Positions 63,456-64,000 of a stretch of 64,000 nt of DNA are shown in pieces. Made by a program: the position numbers and the translations under genes. Origin of the DNA: Caldilineaceae bacterium (GTDB taxonomy: Bacteria; Chloroflexota; Anaerolineae; Caldilineales; Caldilineaceae); NCBI GenBank assembly GCA_022842065.1, contig JALHQH010000061.1, positions 4,992-68,991 on the forward strand. Direction: 5' to 3'. Within the stretch, counting starts at the first letter, position 1. The number at the start of each line of letters is the position of its first letter. Under the pieces are notes generated by a model. It did not search any database. It worked only from the letters and a program-made list of their open reading frames with translations, and had not been told where the DNA came from.

Positions 63456-63908
63456 CTACTCAACCGGCAGTCCCGCACCTTGCCAGGCGACAATCCCACC
63501 CGCCATGTCGTGGATATTGGTAAAGCCCTGTTGGCGTAAGTATGTTGCCACCTGGCTGCTGCGGTTACCACTGCGGCAGGTGACGATGACAGTTTTATCC
63601 TTGGGGATCTCTGCCAGCCGATCGGCGATGGTGCTCATGGGGATCAGGGTAACGCCGGGGATGTGGCTGTCATTATATTCATCCTGCTCGCGCACATCAA
63701 GCACAAGGACTTCAGGATTATCTTTGAGCGCCGCCACGGTTTGTGGATCGATCAGCTCAGCGAGGGTGCTAAGATCGACTTCAGCGGGTTGGGCGGCGTT
63801 GTTGCTCTCCACTGCGGCGACAGGTTCGGCGGCCGGGGCGGCGTTACCACCACAGGCTGCGCTAAAGAGCATTACCAACACCGCGAAGAGGGGAAGAATC
63901 CATTTCAT
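63456..63908 (-). CDS. Rhodanese-domain lipoprotein
   Basis: A 150-residue protein with an AAAGGGA box. The signal ends SAAC (Cys19), which makes it a likely lipoprotein, and a short Ala/Pro linker follows. The rhodanese domain (about 48-150) has VLVLDVREQDEYNDSHIPGV and the active-site loop VTCRSGNRS (Cys111). It would carry persulfide on Cys111 outside the membrane. The sulfur donor and acceptor are unknown. It is leftward, followed by the cyd operon region. Confidence 0.9.
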   Translation of the reverse strand: MKWILPLFAVLVMLFSAACGGNAAPAAEPVAAVESNNAAQPAEVDLSTLAELIDPQTVAALKDNPEVLVLDVREQDEYNDSHIPGVTLIPMSTIADRLAEIPKDKTVIVTCRSGNRSSQVATYLRQQGFTNIHDMAGGIVAWQGAGLPVE

Positions 63909-63964
63909 GCTACGGTCCCTTTCATTTTATTGATATAGCGACAAATTGTTTTATGCGGTGGACC

Positions 63965-64000
63965 AGGGATCGGACCATGCTACAGCATGGTCCGATCCCT
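63965..64000. repeat. 17-bp perfect hairpin at the window edge
   Basis: AGGGATCGGACCATGCT (63965-63981) pairs with AGCATGGTCCGATCCCT (63984-64000) with a 2-base centre. It lies upstream of the rhodanese gene and may continue past the edge. Confidence 0.75.

Overview
The window looks like a chromosomal segment of a Chloroflexota bacterium, most likely from the Anaerolineae/Caldilineae/Ardenticatenia side. This is inferred from recalled family style, not from a search. The signs are secreted proteins with Pro/Thr linkers and short LPLV-type motifs, DUF4058 and Uma2 proteins, many hairpin repeats of the REP/MITE kind, and no outer-membrane export genes in the polysaccharide locus. TGA is used as an ordinary stop (for example at 6392-6394), so the code is standard.

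Left flank (1-15124). A very large secreted subtilase runs off the left edge, followed by a HAD phosphatase, convergent tandem-repeat arrays, a stand-alone Lrp/AsnC ligand-binding protein, a secreted Pro/Thr-rich protein, a small membrane protein and a complete tmRNA gene with promoter and terminator. A leftward housekeeping run follows: LysM protein, sfsA, glutamate dehydrogenase, a DUF4129 membrane protein and hisB.

Centre (15125-44529). After a 730-base AT-rich regulatory region lies a rightward exopolysaccharide locus. It holds two Gfo/Idh/MocA dehydrogenases, a Wzz-like co-polymerase, a Wzx flippase, a BY-kinase-like protein with a broken P-loop, a 48-residue membrane peptide, a GH44 glycanase, a Wzy-like polymerase, a hexapeptide acyltransferase, five GT2/GT4 glycosyltransferases, a phosphoglycosyl transferase, and a GT26 transferase fused to a STAS domain. 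Next come a nucleotidyltransferase/left-handed-helix/phosphoglycosyl-transferase fusion whose signature residues are lost in both enzyme domains, and then a partner-switching set: a STAS protein, a SpoIIE/RsbU-type phosphatase and an RsbW-type kinase. Two large secreted proteins end the run. The layout suggests that polysaccharide synthesis is wired to phosphorylation-controlled STAS switching.

Right flank (44530-64000). This holds a peptide/nickel-type ABC transporter (two permeases and a binding lipoprotein, no ATPases), an AhpD-like peroxidase-related protein with an in-frame TGA exactly where the second Cys of its CxxC motif belongs, and hisC and a Uma2 protein. MoxR-DUF58, rsmI, a YbjQ-type protein, DUF4058, a GT39-type membrane glycosyltransferase, a PAP2-VanZ fusion, a ZIP transporter, cytochrome bd oxidase (cydA-cydB) and a rhodanese lipoprotein follow.

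The strongest candidate discovery is the AhpD-like gene at 48454-49038. The TGA is followed by a stem-loop that fits a bacterial SECIS element, and family-typical coding continues in the same frame, so it reads as a CxxU selenoprotein. The second is the STAS-GT26 fusion with its adjacent partner-switching genes and degenerate enzymes. No CRISPR array, prophage, insertion sequence or tRNA gene was recognised.
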